Assembly: GCF_016406145.1 (NCBI RefSeq)
Contig: NZ_CP066306.1
Coordinates: 1,798,001-1,862,000, forward strand
Origin: Pseudomonas putida
Lineage (GTDB): Bacteria > Pseudomonadota > Gammaproteobacteria > Pseudomonadales > Pseudomonadaceae
DNA: 64,000 bases
Reading direction: 5' to 3'
Numbering within the stretch: the stretch's first letter is position 1; every line of letters starts with the position of its first letter. The notes beneath the pieces were generated by a model that saw nothing but the letters and a program-made list of their open reading frames with translations, did no database searches and was not told where the DNA came from. The position numbers and the translations under genes were made by a program. Below, one piece after another: positions 18,334 through 27,484 of this stretch.

Positions 18334-20097
18334 ATGCTCGAACCGGTTTCTTCACGTCAGCGTCGCGCCTTGTTTCTCTGCTGGCATTTCATGCGCCCAT
18401 ACCGTCGCCAAGCGCTGTTGGCGTTGCTGGCTCTGGTAGTGACCGCCGGCATTACCCTGTCCATGGGTCAAGGCATCCGCCTGTTGGTGGACCAGGGGTT
18501 CATGACCCGTTCGGCGCAACAGCTCAATCAGACCATCGGCCTGTTCCTGCTGTTGGTGCTGGCGTTGGCGGCAGGGACATTCAGCCGCTTCTATCTGGTT
18601 TCCTGGATCGGTGAGCGCTGCGTGGCCGATATTCGCCGCGCCGTGTTCGATCACCTTGTAGGCCTGCACCCTGGCTTTTTCGAAGACAACCGCAGCTCGG
18701 AAATCCAGTCCCGACTGACCGCCGATACCACATTGCTGCAGGCGGTCATCGGCTCGTCACTGTCGATGTTCCTGCGCAACGCCCTGATGGTGATCGGCGG
18801 CGTTGTGCTGCTTTTCATCACCAACCCCAAACTCACCAGTATCGTCGTGGTGGCCCTGCCGCTGGTGCTCGCGCCGATCCTGCTGTTTGGCCGGCGCGTG
18901 CGCAGCCTGTCGCGGCAGAGCCAGGACCGTGTGGCGGATGTGGGCAGCTATGTGGCCGAGACGCTGGGGCAGATCAAGACCGTGCAGGCCTACAACCACC
19001 AGGCACTCGACCGCCAGTTGTTCGCTGGAACGGTCGAGGCGGCCTTCGCCGTGGCGCGCCAGCGGATCGCACAACGGGCCTGGTTGATCACCCTGGTCAT
19101 CGTGCTGGTGCTGGGCGCGGTGGGGGTGATGTTGTGGGTCGGCGGCATGGATGTAATCGCCGGGCGCATCTCCGCAGGCGAATTGGCAGCCTTCGTGTTC
19201 TACAGCCTGATCGTCGGTAGTGCCTTCGGTACTCTGAGCGAAGTCATCGGCGAACTGCAGCGCGCCGCCGGTGCAGCCGAGCGTATCGCCGAACTGCTGG
19301 CAGCGCGCAGCAGCATTCTAGAGACCGAGCAGCCGTTTGTGCTGGATCGGCAGCGCGCTGGTGGGCGTATCGAGCTGAAGAACCTGGTATTTGCTTACCC
19401 TTCCAGGCCATCGGTTGCCGCCATCGACAACCTGAACCTGGTCATCGAGCCAGGCCAGACCGTGGCGCTGGTGGGGCCATCCGGCGCGGGCAAATCGACA
19501 TTGTTCGACTTGCTGTTGCGCTTCTACGACCCCCAGGAGGGGGGCATCCTTCTGGATAATCAGCCAATCACCAGCCTGGCGTTGGGCGAACTACGCCGCC
19601 AGTTCGCACTGGTGGCGCAGAACCCCTCGCTGTTTCGCGGTACGGTCGAGGCCAACATCCGCTATGGGCACCCGGAGGCCAGCTTGGCCGAGGTTGAGGC
19701 GGCCGCGCGTGGCGCACATGCCGATGAGTTCATCCGGCAACTGCCGCAGGGTTACCAGACACTGCTGGGCGAGGGTGGTATTGGCCTGTCGGGCGGGCAG
19801 CGGCAGCGTCTGGCGATTGCGCGGGCGTTGCTGGTGGATGCGCCGATCCTGCTGCTCGACGAAGCCACCAGCGCCCTCGATGCGCAGAGCGAGCACTTGA
19901 TCCAGCAGGCGCTTGCGAGCCTGATGGCGGGCCGCACTACGCTGGTCATCGCCCATCGCTTGGCCACAGTGCAGCATGCTGATCGCATCGCGGTCATCGA
20001 CAAGGGTCGCCTGGTGGCAGTGGGGACCCACCGTGAACTGATCGAAAAGAGCCCGCTGTACGCCAGGCTGGCCTCGCTGCAGTTCAACGCAGGTTGA
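18334..20097 (+). CDS. MsbA-like ABC exporter (fused TMD-NBD half transporter)
   Basis: A 587-residue half transporter. Six hydrophobic helices span about 20-310, then the ATPase domain has Walker A GPSGAGKST, signature LSGGQRQRLAIARALL, Walker B ILLLDEATSALD and the H-loop VIAHRLATV. Such proteins work as homodimers exporting lipids, peptides or drugs; the substrate is unknown. The ATG at 18334 (MLEPVSSRQRRAL) fits better than the ATG 15 bp upstream, though neither has a strong SD. A good terminator follows. Confidence 0.93.
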   Translation: MLEPVSSRQRRALFLCWHFMRPYRRQALLALLALVVTAGITLSMGQGIRLLVDQGFMTRSAQQLNQTIGLFLLLVLALAAGTFSRFYLVSWIGERCVADIRRAVFDHLVGLHPGFFEDNRSSEIQSRLTADTTLLQAVIGSSLSMFLRNALMVIGGVVLLFITNPKLTSIVVVALPLVLAPILLFGRRVRSLSRQSQDRVADVGSYVAETLGQIKTVQAYNHQALDRQLFAGTVEAAFAVARQRIAQRAWLITLVIVLVLGAVGVMLWVGGMDVIAGRISAGELAAFVFYSLIVGSAFGTLSEVIGELQRAAGAAERIAELLAARSSILETEQPFVLDRQRAGGRIELKNLVFAYPSRPSVAAIDNLNLVIEPGQTVALVGPSGAGKSTLFDLLLRFYDPQEGGILLDNQPITSLALGELRRQFALVAQNPSLFRGTVEANIRYGHPEASLAEVEAAARGAHADEFIRQLPQGYQTLLGEGGIGLSGGQRQRLAIARALLVDAPILLLDEATSALDAQSEHLIQQALASLMAGRTTLVIAHRLATVQHADRIAVIDKGRLVAVGTHRELIEKSPLYARLASLQFNAG

Positions 20098-20174
20098 CGC
20101 ATCGAAGGCTTGTAACATTTTTGTAGCAATTGCTTGAGACTATCCCTTCAACTGTTGCGTAAGTGCTCGACCTG

Positions 20175-20204
20175 GCTGCTATCGATTGATGGCAGCTTTT
20201 TTTT
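20175..20204 (+). terminator. Rho-independent terminator after the ABC exporter
   Basis: GCTGCTATC-GATT-GATGGCAGC (9-bp stem with one wobble pair, tetraloop) followed by eight T. Confidence 0.9.
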
Positions 20205-20287
20205 GGCCTGCGAACGAGGACATGGATGTCTGTGGCGGCGCTGCCAGCGGCACGCTGTTTCCTCATTCCTTGTTCCCGAGATCTGCG

Positions 20288-21904
20288 ATGTTGCGTAAAT
20301 CCCTCAGAGTACAAATTCTTACCCTGCTTGGCGGTAGCCTGGCGGCGATGCTGCTGATTGCTTTGGTGTGCTTCCAGTTTCTGTCCTCCAGTGTGCGCAG
20401 CTATGCCACGTTGGTCGATGGACCGCTGCAGGCCTCGCAATCGATCGATGAAGCCAACCTGCAGTTCAAGATCCAGGTGCAGGAGTGGAAGAACGTGCTG
20501 CTGCGCGGCCGTCAGCCGGCCGAGCTGGAGAAATACTGGCAGCAGTTCCAGGCCCGTGAGCAGCAGGTTCAGCAGTTGCTTGGGCAACTGATCGACAGCA
20601 GTGATCAGAAGCTCAAGGAGCCTTTGCAGCAACTGCGTGACAGCCATCGGCAATTGGGTGTGGCCTACGCGCAGGGGCGCCAGGCGTTTCTGGCCGCAGG
20701 TGGTGACCCGGTCGCTGGCGATCTGGCGGTCAAAGGTGTCGACCGTGCTGCCAGCGAGCAGATGAGCGCGTTGGTCGAGCAATTGCGCGCCGACGCCCGT
20801 GAGCGCGCCGCCAGCATCAATGTCAGTGCCGAGCGCACGGTATGGCTGGGTATGCTGGTGATGCTCGGTTCGGCACTGCTGGTCGGTTTGCTCAGCCTGT
20901 GGCGGGTCAACCGCAGCCTGATCGAGCCGATCAGCCAGTTGATCGAGTACGTAGCGCAATTGAGCCAGGGCCGCTTTGGCGCCCGGGTCGACAGCCGTCG
21001 CGAGGATGAACTGGGCCGCCTTGCGCGTGCGGCCAATACCTTGCGTGATTTCCTTGCCGAAACCGTTGGCCGCCTTAAGGACAATGCCCAAGAGTTGGAA
21101 GGCGCCAGTGGCCAACTGCGCAGCATCGCCGGTGACATGGCGCGCGGTACCCATGACCAGTTCCAGCGTACCGATCAGGTGGCCACGGCGATGCACGAGA
21201 TGTCCGCCACTGCCCAGGAGGTTGCCCGTCACGCCGCCGAAGCCGCACGTGCGGCCGATGAAGCCGACCACAGTGCCCAGGCTGGCGAGCAGGTCATGCA
21301 GCGGACCATCGACATCATCGGCGTGGTCAACCGGGAGATCGCAGGTACTGCGGCGGTAATCCGCGATCTTGAGAATGACAGTTCGCGCATCGGCAAGGTG
21401 CTGGAAGTGATCCGCGGTATCGCCGAGCAGACTAACCTGCTGGCGCTCAATGCGGCCATCGAGGCGGCACGTGCGGGTGAGGCCGGGCGCGGCTTTGCGG
21501 TGGTCGCCGACGAGGTGCGTAGCCTGGCTCAGCGCACGGCGGCGTCGATCGCCGAAATCCATCAGATCATCGAGGCCGTACAGTCTGGCGCGGTTGAGGC
21601 GGTCAAGGCCATCGAAAGCGGGCAGCAGCGCAGCGAGGAGGGGGCCGAGCAGGTGCAGCAGGCTGGGCAGATGCTGCAGCGCATCACCACGGCAGTTGAG
21701 GCCATCCGTGACATGAACCGGCAGATCGCCACGGCAGCTGAAGAGCAGACCAGCGTGGCCGAGGATATTTCGCGCAACCTGATCGAGATTACCCGCATCG
21801 CCACGGCCAACCAGCAGGCGGTGCAGCACACCGAGCAGGCGGGCCAGCGCCTGCATGGGCTGTCGGGGCAGTTGGGTGAGGTCACTTCGCGGCTTACCGC
21901 GTAG
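20288..21904 (+). CDS. Methyl-accepting chemotaxis protein with a four-helix-bundle-type sensor
   Basis: A 538-residue transmembrane chemoreceptor. TM1 is at about 10-32, a helical periplasmic domain of about 150 residues follows, TM2 at about 186-208, a HAMP domain (about 209-262) beginning with [13 protein letters not shown], and a cytoplasmic signalling domain with [20 protein letters not shown] at its tip. The periplasmic region lacks a Cache pattern and has the helix-rich look of a 4HB_MCP domain. The start is ATG 20288 ([14 protein letters not shown]); the SD is weak. It ends before a strong terminator. The ligand is unknown. Confidence 0.93.
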   Translation: MLRKSLRVQILTLLGGSLAAMLLIALVCFQFLSSSVRSYATLVDGPLQASQSIDEANLQFKIQVQEWKNVLLRGRQPAELEKYWQQFQAREQQVQQLLGQLIDSSDQKLKEPLQQLRDSHRQLGVAYAQGRQAFLAAGGDPVAGDLAVKGVDRAASEQMSALVEQLRADARERAASINVSAERTVWLGMLVMLGSALLVGLLSLWRVNRSLIEPISQLIEYVAQLSQGRFGARVDSRREDELGRLARAANTLRDFLAETVGRLKDNAQELEGASGQLRSIAGDMARGTHDQFQRTDQVATAMHEMSATAQEVARHAAEAARAADEADHSAQAGEQVMQRTIDIIGVVNREIAGTAAVIRDLENDSSRIGKVLEVIRGIAEQTNLLALNAAIEAARAGEAGRGFAVVADEVRSLAQRTAASIAEIHQIIEAVQSGAVEAVKAIESGQQRSEEGAEQVQQAGQMLQRITTAVEAIRDMNRQIATAAEEQTSVAEDISRNLIEITRIATANQQAVQHTEQAGQRLHGLSGQLGEVTSRLTA

Positions 21905-21921
21905 TGCTTATCACGAATGAC

Positions 21922-21949
21922 AAAAAGCCCGCACAATGGCGGGCTTTTT
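21922..21949. terminator. Bidirectional terminator after the chemoreceptor
   Basis: AAAAAGCCCGC / GCGGGCTTTTT with a short loop, giving a U-tract on both strands. It separates the receptor gene from the convergent tRNA-Pro gene. Confidence 0.92.
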
Positions 21950-21957
21950 GAAGGATT

Positions 21958-22034
21958 TGGTCGGAGAGACAGGATTCGAACCTGCGGCCTTCTCGTCCCG
22001 AACGAGACGCGCTACCTGGCTGCGCTACACTCCG
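21958..22034 (-). tRNA. tRNA-Pro(CGG)
   Basis: On the minus strand a 77-nt cloverleaf starts CGGAGTGTAGCGCAGCC and ends with encoded CCA at 21958-21960. The anticodon loop TTCGGGA gives anticodon CGG; the T-arm TTCGAAT and D-arm AGCGCAGCCAGGTAGCGC are normal. The acceptor stem has one T-T mismatch. It resembles proK-type tRNA. Confidence 0.95.
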
Positions 22035-22116
22035 ATGAACGAAATCCTACTGCATGGTTTTTTTGAACGCAAGCCCTTGTTGTTAAAAGGGCTTAGGCTC
22101 AAAACAGGGCGCTCGA

Positions 22117-22338
22117 TCAGAGCTCCTTGACGGTACGAACCTGGTCTTTGTTCAGGCGCGTACGCTTGCCGTCAAGTTGCTCGAACTCGTAGAAGCCAGA
22201 GTCCTCATCAAAGGACGGAGTGTCCACAGCCTGGATCTCACGGCCGTCGTTCAGGGTGATCACGGTCGGCGAGGCACAGCCAGCGAGGGCGCCCAGGCCC
22301 AGGGCGAGCATAAAGGCGGGAAGGGTCCGTTTAATCAT
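22117..22338 (-). CDS. YgdI/YgdR-family small lipoprotein
   Basis: A 73-residue lipoprotein. The signal peptide MIKRTLPAFMLALGLGALAG is followed by lipobox Cys21 (LAGC), then a compact SH3-like domain typical of YgdI/YgdR (DUF903): TVITLNDGREIQ and FYEFEQLDGKRTRLNKDQV. It is probably anchored to the outer membrane, since the residue after Cys is Ala rather than Asp. Function is unknown in the family. It is monocistronic, between tRNA-Pro and the divergent moaB. Confidence 0.92.
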   Translation of the reverse strand: MIKRTLPAFMLALGLGALAGCASPTVITLNDGREIQAVDTPSFDEDSGFYEFEQLDGKRTRLNKDQVRTVKEL

Positions 22339-22515
22339 CGTGTTTCTCCAGTGCGATGGTGCTAGATGACGTTAAGACGCAAGGCGTCTGCGCAAGTTCC
22401 TTTTACAGTGCAGCATAGCGCCAATCCCTGGGTATTGACCTGGGTCTGTCAAGGTTGCCGCAGGGCAGCCTGTGATATAAATGCGGCCATCCCTTCCCCC
22501 CTGCGATGGACACTC

Positions 22516-23055
22516 ATGAAAGCCAAGGCAGATACCCCCTTCGTGGCCCTGAATATTGCCGTGCTGACGGTAAGCGATACCCGAACCTTTGAAACCGATA
22601 CCTCCGGGCAGATGTTCGTCGACCGCCTGACTGCGGCGGGCCACCAGCTGGCTGAGCGTAAGCTGCTCAAGGACGATCTCTACAAGATCCGCGCCCAGGT
22701 GGCCACCTGGATCGCCGATGACCGCGTGCAGGTCGTGCTGATCACCGGTGGCACCGGCTTCACGGGGCGCGACAGCACGCCTGAGGCTGTGGCCTGCCTG
22801 CTGGACAAGCAGGTGGAAGGCTTCGGCGAGCTGTTCCGGCAGATCTCCGTTGCCGACATCGGCACGTCCACCGTTCAGTCGCGCGCTTTGGCCGGCCTGG
22901 CCAACGGCACGCTGGTATGCTGCCTGCCGGGCTCCACCAATGCCGTACGCACTGGCTGGGACGGCATCCTTGCCGAGCAGCTCGATGCCCGCCATCGCCC
23001 GTGCAATTTCGTTGCACACCTGAAGCAGGCAGGGGCCTGTGAAAGCCGTGGCTGA
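22516..23055 (+). CDS. moaB: Molybdenum cofactor biosynthesis protein B
   Basis: A 179-residue MogA/MoaB-fold protein that adenylylates molybdopterin in moco synthesis (family role). It shows the substrate-binding motif ITGGTGFTGRDSTPEAV (about 77-93) and LPGSTNAV near residue 142. The start is ATG 22516 (MKAKADTPFVALN) with GGA upstream; the open frame back to 22366 is not family-like. Its 3' end overlaps the moeA GTG start by 17 bp, so the two are translationally coupled. Confidence 0.93.
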   Translation: MKAKADTPFVALNIAVLTVSDTRTFETDTSGQMFVDRLTAAGHQLAERKLLKDDLYKIRAQVATWIADDRVQVVLITGGTGFTGRDSTPEAVACLLDKQVEGFGELFRQISVADIGTSTVQSRALAGLANGTLVCCLPGSTNAVRTGWDGILAEQLDARHRPCNFVAHLKQAGACESRG

Positions 23056-24265
23056 GGCGCCGCAGGCCCGGCCATTGATGCCGGTGGAAGAAGCGCTGGA
23101 GCGCCTGCTGGCCTTGGCCGAAGCCGCGCCGATCAAGGACACCGAAACCGTCTTGCTGGCGGAGGCCGAGGGCCGGGTGCTGGCGACCGACCTGGTTGCC
23201 TCGCTCGACCTGCCGCCCTGGCCCAACAGTGCCATGGATGGCTACGCACTGCGCCTGGCCGATTACCAAGGCCAGCCGTTGTACGTCAGCCAGCGCATTT
23301 TTGCTGGGCACGCGCCCGAGCCGTTGCAGGCCGGCACATGCGCGCGGATCTTCACCGGTGCCCCGCTGCCGGCCGGTGCCGACTGCGTCGAGATGCAGGA
23401 AAACACCGAGGTGCTGGAGGATGGGCGGGTGCGTTTCCTCGAGCTGATGAGGCCTGAGCAGAATGTCCGCCCCCAAGGCCAGGAAACACGTCAGGGCGAA
23501 CAGGTGATGGTCGCAGGAACGCGCCTGGGCCCAATCGAGCTGGGGTTGGCCGCAACCCTGGGCCATGCTCAACTGCAGGTGGTGCGTCGGGTACGGGTGG
23601 CAGTGTTGTCTACCGGCGACGAGCTGGTCGAGCCAGGTTTGCCACTGGGCCCAGGGCAGATCTACAACAGCAACCGCCGCCTGCTGGTCAGCTGGTTGCA
23701 ACGCCTGGGCTGTGAAGTGCGCGACATGGGCATCCTGCCTGATGACCTGGTGCGGACTCGCCAGTGCCTGGCCAGCCTGGGTGATGTCGACCTGATCCTG
23801 TCCACCGGCGGTGTTTCCGTGGGCGAGGCCGATTACCTGGGCGCGGCGCTGCGTGAGGCGGGCGAGTTGGCCCTGTGGAAGCTGGCGATCAAACCGGGCA
23901 AGCCGCTGACGTTCGGTCATTTTCAAGGTGTGCCGGTGATCGGGCTGCCAGGCAATCCGGCGTCGACCCTGGTCACTTTCAGCCTGCTCACGCGCCCGTA
24001 CTTGCTTCGCCGTCAAGGGGTGGCCGATGTCACTCCGCTACGTTTCGATGTGCCTGCCGGTTTCGATTGGCCCAAGGCCGGAACCCGGCGCGAATACCTG
24101 CGGGCGCGTATCGACAACGGCCGGGTGCGCATCTACAAGAACCAGAGCTCTGGCGTGCTGCGCAGCGCCGCCTGGGCTGAGGGCTTGGTGGAGGTTCGCG
24201 AAGGCAGTACGCTGCAGCAGGGTGACAGCGTACAGTTCATACCGTTGAGCGAACTACTTGGTTGA
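23039..24265 (+). CDS. moeA: Molybdopterin molybdenumtransferase
   Basis: A 408-residue MoeA that inserts molybdate into adenylylated molybdopterin. Domains run in normal order: NSAMDGYALR near residue 64, the MoCF-binding core with VLSTGDELVEPG and ILSTGGVSVGEADY, LPGNPAS near residue 303, and the C-terminal domain IV (about 335-408). The start is GTG 23039 with AGGGG before it; a second GTG at 23048 is possible. It overlaps moaB upstream by 17 bp and the convergent glycosyltransferase gene downstream by 12 bp. Confidence 0.93.
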   Translation: MKAVAEAPQARPLMPVEEALERLLALAEAAPIKDTETVLLAEAEGRVLATDLVASLDLPPWPNSAMDGYALRLADYQGQPLYVSQRIFAGHAPEPLQAGTCARIFTGAPLPAGADCVEMQENTEVLEDGRVRFLELMRPEQNVRPQGQETRQGEQVMVAGTRLGPIELGLAATLGHAQLQVVRRVRVAVLSTGDELVEPGLPLGPGQIYNSNRRLLVSWLQRLGCEVRDMGILPDDLVRTRQCLASLGDVDLILSTGGVSVGEADYLGAALREAGELALWKLAIKPGKPLTFGHFQGVPVIGLPGNPASTLVTFSLLTRPYLLRRQGVADVTPLRFDVPAGFDWPKAGTRREYLRARIDNGRVRIYKNQSSGVLRSAAWAEGLVEVREGSTLQQGDSVQFIPLSELLG

Positions 24266-25501
24266 TCGCCCTAGCCAGGGATCTATAGGTTGCGGGGCGG
24301 TGGCAGGCGCTGACTGCGTCAGGCGCATGTGTACGTTCTCCAGTTGCTGCGCCGCCACGCTCCAGTCATGACGGTGCCGGGCAAACTGGCGGCCGGCTTC
24401 GCTCAGTTGGCGCATGCGCCAGGGTTGGTTGAGCAATTGGGTAATCAGCAGTGCCAACTGGTCACCGTCATCGCTGCCCAGGTAATGCTCGCCGTTGTCC
24501 ACGGCAAGGCCTGAAACGCCCTTGCTGGTGGTGATCACCGGCAGCCCGGCAGCCATGGCTTCGAGAATCTTGACTTTGGAGCCGCCGGCGTAGCGCAGGG
24601 GGGCGAAGAACAACGCCGAGCGCCGCTGCAGTTCGCGAAGGTCAGGGCGATAACCTAGCCATTCGATACGTGGATCATTCCAGTGCAGCTTCCATGAGGC
24701 CGGCATGGCATGCCCGGCTATGGCCAGGCGCACCGCAGGGTTGCTCATCCACACCTGCGGCAGTATTTCTTCCAGCGCCCATTCGATGGCCTCAAGGTTC
24801 GCACCGTATTCGAAGTTGCCAACGAACAGAAGTCGCTGACTGTGCAGTGCGGGACATACCTGTTTGTAATACTCGCAATCCACACCGTTGACCACTACGT
24901 TCACTGGGCGCCCGCTGATCTGGCTGATCAGTTCGGCATCATGGGCGCTCACTGCCACCACTTCGGTGGGCTGGCAAAGTACGCGTTGCTCCCAGCGACG
25001 ATAGCGCCAGCGGTCGAACGCGTTGAGCGGGCGTAGCCAAAGCGGCAAGCGGTCATGGCAGGCAGCGCCCATCACCGATTCGAGTGTGTGTTCGCTGAGC
25101 ATGTAGGGTAGTGCGCGGGCCTGCAGGGCTTTTTCAAAAGGTTGGAAGCCGTAACTGTGCTCTATCTGGATGACGTCCCAGGGCTCGTCCAGCAACTGCT
25201 CGAAACGGTGGCGCAGGCAGGGCGCCAAGCCATTGATGATTGCCCGCATGGGGTAGTCGATGATCGGTGAGGCCAGCAGGTTGAGCGGGCTGTGCAGTGC
25301 TCGGCGTGGAAGTACGATCAGCCGTTCGACCAGTGGCTCCAGCGCTTCGCGGGTGGCATCGTTGAGCGGGACTTTTGACTGCACCAGCAAGGTGATCCGG
25401 TGCCCGTGCTGCGCAAGGGCGCGCAGCAGATGGTATTGCCGGGTCTTGCTGCCGCTGGTGGTTGGCCAGGGCAGGTAGGGCAGCGTCCAGAGTATGCGCA
25501 T
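24254..25501 (-). CDS. GT4-type glycosyltransferase
   Basis: A 415-residue GT-B glycosyltransferase. The N-terminal domain starts ILWTLPYLPWPTTSGSKTRQ, with the acceptor-side glycine/serine turn; the C-terminal Rossmann domain includes FVGNFEYGANLEAI and the nucleotide-sugar EX7E-type region in SKVKILEAMAAGLPVITTSK. No signal peptide or membrane helix is seen, so it is cytoplasmic or peripheral. GAGGA precedes ATG 25501. It stands apart from any O-antigen or exopolysaccharide cluster; a 36-codon ORF lies 51 bp upstream in the same direction. Donor and acceptor are unknown. Confidence 0.88.
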   Translation of the reverse strand: MRILWTLPYLPWPTTSGSKTRQYHLLRALAQHGHRITLLVQSKVPLNDATREALEPLVERLIVLPRRALHSPLNLLASPIIDYPMRAIINGLAPCLRHRFEQLLDEPWDVIQIEHSYGFQPFEKALQARALPYMLSEHTLESVMGAACHDRLPLWLRPLNAFDRWRYRRWEQRVLCQPTEVVAVSAHDAELISQISGRPVNVVVNGVDCEYYKQVCPALHSQRLLFVGNFEYGANLEAIEWALEEILPQVWMSNPAVRLAIAGHAMPASWKLHWNDPRIEWLGYRPDLRELQRRSALFFAPLRYAGGSKVKILEAMAAGLPVITTSKGVSGLAVDNGEHYLGSDDGDQLALLITQLLNQPWRMRQLSEAGRQFARHRHDWSVAAQQLENVHMRLTQSAPATAPQPIDPWLGRSTK

Positions 25502-25552
25502 GAACCACAATCCTCGCTAAAGGCTGCAGACAAAAAACGCGCCCGTTGGCAG

Positions 25553-25663
25553 TCAGCCGATGGCTGCAACCGGGACGCGTCCATACATTTCAGTAAAGCC
25601 CACGCTATCGTCTTCGCTCAGGTATTCGTTTCTGTCGATCATGCAGGGGATCAGTACGCTCAT
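25553..25663 (-). CDS. Possible 36-residue small protein upstream of the glycosyltransferase
   Basis: A short ORF starting MSVLIPCMIDRNEYLSEDDS and ending GRVPVAAIG, acidic in the middle, with one Cys. Its codons look Pseudomonas-like (mostly G or C at third positions) while the surrounding DNA is AT-rich, which argues for coding. The SD is poor (only GAGTTGAGA well upstream). It ends 51 bp before the glycosyltransferase start, in the same direction. It has no resemblance that I can name. It could be a small protein, a leader peptide or chance. Confidence 0.4.
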   Translation of the reverse strand: MSVLIPCMIDRNEYLSEDDSVGFTEMYGRVPVAAIG

Positions 25664-25959
25664 TTCACAATCTCAACTCGGCGCTGCACGTAGCGCTAAG
25701 GGGGCAACTTGTGAGCTGCCAGCGTTCCGGCGGCAAAAAAGTCAAAAAACCGACTTTTTTATTATTTCATGCCAGTGTTGGCCAAATATTTGTCGATCAT
25801 GCGCCTGATGGCCGAAGCTTTCAATCCTGTTGATGTGGGCCTGACTGGTTTTTGTTCAAATACTTGTCTGGCGTTGGCGCCTGGTCAGCTAGTGCATGCA
25901 GCAATCTGCCGACGCCTGTGGTCGAGATCTGCAATGAGCGGTCCCTTGGGAGAAGCGTG
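25664..25959. other. Gene-free AT-rich intergenic region
   Basis: 296 bp between the small leftward ORF and the rightward lipid-kinase gene. It holds the hairpin at 25735-25760, AT-rich tracts and, near the kinase start, GGGAGAAG as SD. An open plus-strand frame (82 codons from 25560) is the shadow of the small ORF plus low-complexity sequence and is not supported. Confidence 0.6.
25735..25760. terminator. AT-rich hairpin
   Basis: AAAAAAGTC and GACTTTTTT around an 8-nt loop; T-tracts on both strands. The stem has only three GC pairs. No gene ends just upstream on either strand, so its role is unclear. Confidence 0.45.
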
Positions 25960-26841
25960 ATGGGTAAGGCAATGGTGATCCTGCACGGCAAGCAGGCGAT
26001 GAACGAAGATGTGCGCGAGGCCGTACTCGCCCAGCGTGAGCGGGGCTGGACGCTGGACGTGCGGGTGACCTGGGAAGCGGGTGATGCCCAGCGGCTGGTT
26101 GCCGAGGCGCTGGCGGCTGGCTACACCCATGTGGTCGCAGGAGGCGGCGACGGTACTTTGCGCGATGTGGCCGAAGCCATGGGGCAGGCACAAACGCAGG
26201 CCAGCCTGGCATTGCTGCCTTTGGGCACCGCCAATGATTTCGCCAAGGCTGCTGGCGTGTCATTGCAGCCGGCTGAGGCACTGGCGCTGCTGGATATGCC
26301 GGCCCGGCCAATCGACCTGGGCAAGGTTGGCGACCAGATGTTTCTGAACATGGCCACGGGCGGATTCGGCAGTCAGGTCACGGCCAACACCTCCGAGGAC
26401 CTGAAGAAGGTGCTGGGCGCAGCGGCTTACCTGTTCACCGGGCTGTCGCGCTTCAGTGAGTTGCAGGCCGCGTCGGTGGAGCTGACAGGCCCGGACTTTC
26501 ACTGGCAGGGTGACTTGCTGGCGCTAGGCATCGGCAACGGCCGCCAGGCAGGTGGCGGCCAGGTTTTGTGCGCCGATGCCCTGGTGGATGACGGCCTGCT
26601 CGACATCGCTATCCTGCCGGCACCGCAAGAAGTGGTGGGGGCGCTGCGTGAACTGCTGGCCGGCGAAGGGCTGTTCGTTCGGGCGCGCTTGCCCTGGGTC
26701 GAGATCAAGAGCTCCCAAGGCCTGGACATCAACCTCGATGGTGAGCCGTTACAGGCTGACAGCCTGCGCTTCGAGGCCCTGCCTGCGGCGCTGCGCCTGC
26801 ACCTGCCGCCAAATTCGCCGCTGCTCAGTCATCCAGGCTGA
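25960..26841 (+). CDS. yegS: YegS-like lipid kinase (diacylglycerol kinase family)
   Basis: A 293-residue kinase of the DAGK catalytic family. The nucleotide-binding motif GGGDGTLRDVAEAM is near residues 61-74, the conserved LPLGTANDFAKAAG at about 87-100, and the C-terminal beta-sandwich runs from about 130. YegS-type enzymes phosphorylate lipids such as phosphatidylglycerol in vitro (family knowledge); the physiological substrate is unknown. The start is ATG 25960 with GGGAGAAG at good spacing; the open frame from 25852 is not family-like. Its 3' end overlaps the convergent response-regulator gene by 17 bp. Confidence 0.92.
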   Translation: MGKAMVILHGKQAMNEDVREAVLAQRERGWTLDVRVTWEAGDAQRLVAEALAAGYTHVVAGGGDGTLRDVAEAMGQAQTQASLALLPLGTANDFAKAAGVSLQPAEALALLDMPARPIDLGKVGDQMFLNMATGGFGSQVTANTSEDLKKVLGAAAYLFTGLSRFSELQAASVELTGPDFHWQGDLLALGIGNGRQAGGGQVLCADALVDDGLLDIAILPAPQEVVGALRELLAGEGLFVRARLPWVEIKSSQGLDINLDGEPLQADSLRFEALPAALRLHLPPNSPLLSHPG

Positions 26842-27484
26842 TGATTTTCTCGCGCACGGCGAACAGTACCAGGCCGGCGACATCGTAGATCTGCAGGCGT
26901 TTCATGATCTGCGAGCGATGGGTTTCCACCGTTTTGATCGAAAGGGCAAGCCCGGCAGCGATTTCGCGAGTGGATTTGCCCCGTACGATCAGGCGCAGAA
27001 TTTCCAGTTGCCGTGCAGTTAGGTTATGGCGGTCGATGTTTGCCTGCTTGCCATGCTGCGCACGCATGAGTGCCTGGTTGATCACCGTGTGGGCTATGGC
27101 TGGGCTGAGGTAGCGCTCGCCACTGCGTAGCGCGGCCAGTGCCTGCTCCAGCTCCTTTGCGGTGGCATCTTTGAGCAGGTAGCCGTGGGCGCCGCTTTCC
27201 AGGGCGCGCATGATCAGGTCCGGGTCGGTGTGCATGGACAGGATCAGTACTTTGCAGGTACTGCCAGAGGCGCGCAGCAGGGTGAGGGCATCAAGGCCGC
27301 TGGTCGAGCGCATGGAAATGTCGAGCAGTATGATGTCCGGCGCCAGCTGCTGGGCTTGCTCTAGCAGTTGGCCGCCATCGTCGGCTTCCCCGACCACGGT
27401 GTAGCCTGGTATGTCAGACACCAGAGCACGTACCCCGGCTCGAATCAGCGAGTGGTCATCGACCAGCAGCAGTCTACAGGTCAT
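26825..27484 (-). CDS. NarL/FixJ-family response regulator
   Basis: A 219-residue response regulator. The receiver has D9-D10 and phospho-acceptor D55 in DIILLDISMRSTSG; a LuxR-type HTH is at about 150-210 with LTARQLEILRLIVRGKSTRE. Its ATG overlaps the stop of the sensor-kinase gene (ATGA), so kinase and regulator are translationally coupled. It ends in a convergent overlap with the lipid-kinase gene. The pair has the NarX/NarL layout; signal and targets are unknown. Confidence 0.93.
   Translation of the reverse strand: MTCRLLLVDDHSLIRAGVRALVSDIPGYTVVGEADDGGQLLEQAQQLAPDIILLDISMRSTSGLDALTLLRASGSTCKVLILSMHTDPDLIMRALESGAHGYLLKDATAKELEQALAALRSGERYLSPAIAHTVINQALMRAQHGKQANIDRHNLTARQLEILRLIVRGKSTREIAAGLALSIKTVETHRSQIMKRLQIYDVAGLVLFAVREKIISLDD

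Noticed and set aside
22071..22097. AAGCCCTT/AAGGGCTT hairpin near tRNA-Pro as terminator of the lipoprotein gene
   Set aside because: The arms are complementary but no T-tract follows on the minus strand; left unassigned.
25560..25808. 82-codon plus-strand ORF in the glycosyltransferase upstream region
   Set aside because: It overlaps the better minus-strand small ORF, runs through an AT-rich hairpin and lacks an SD.
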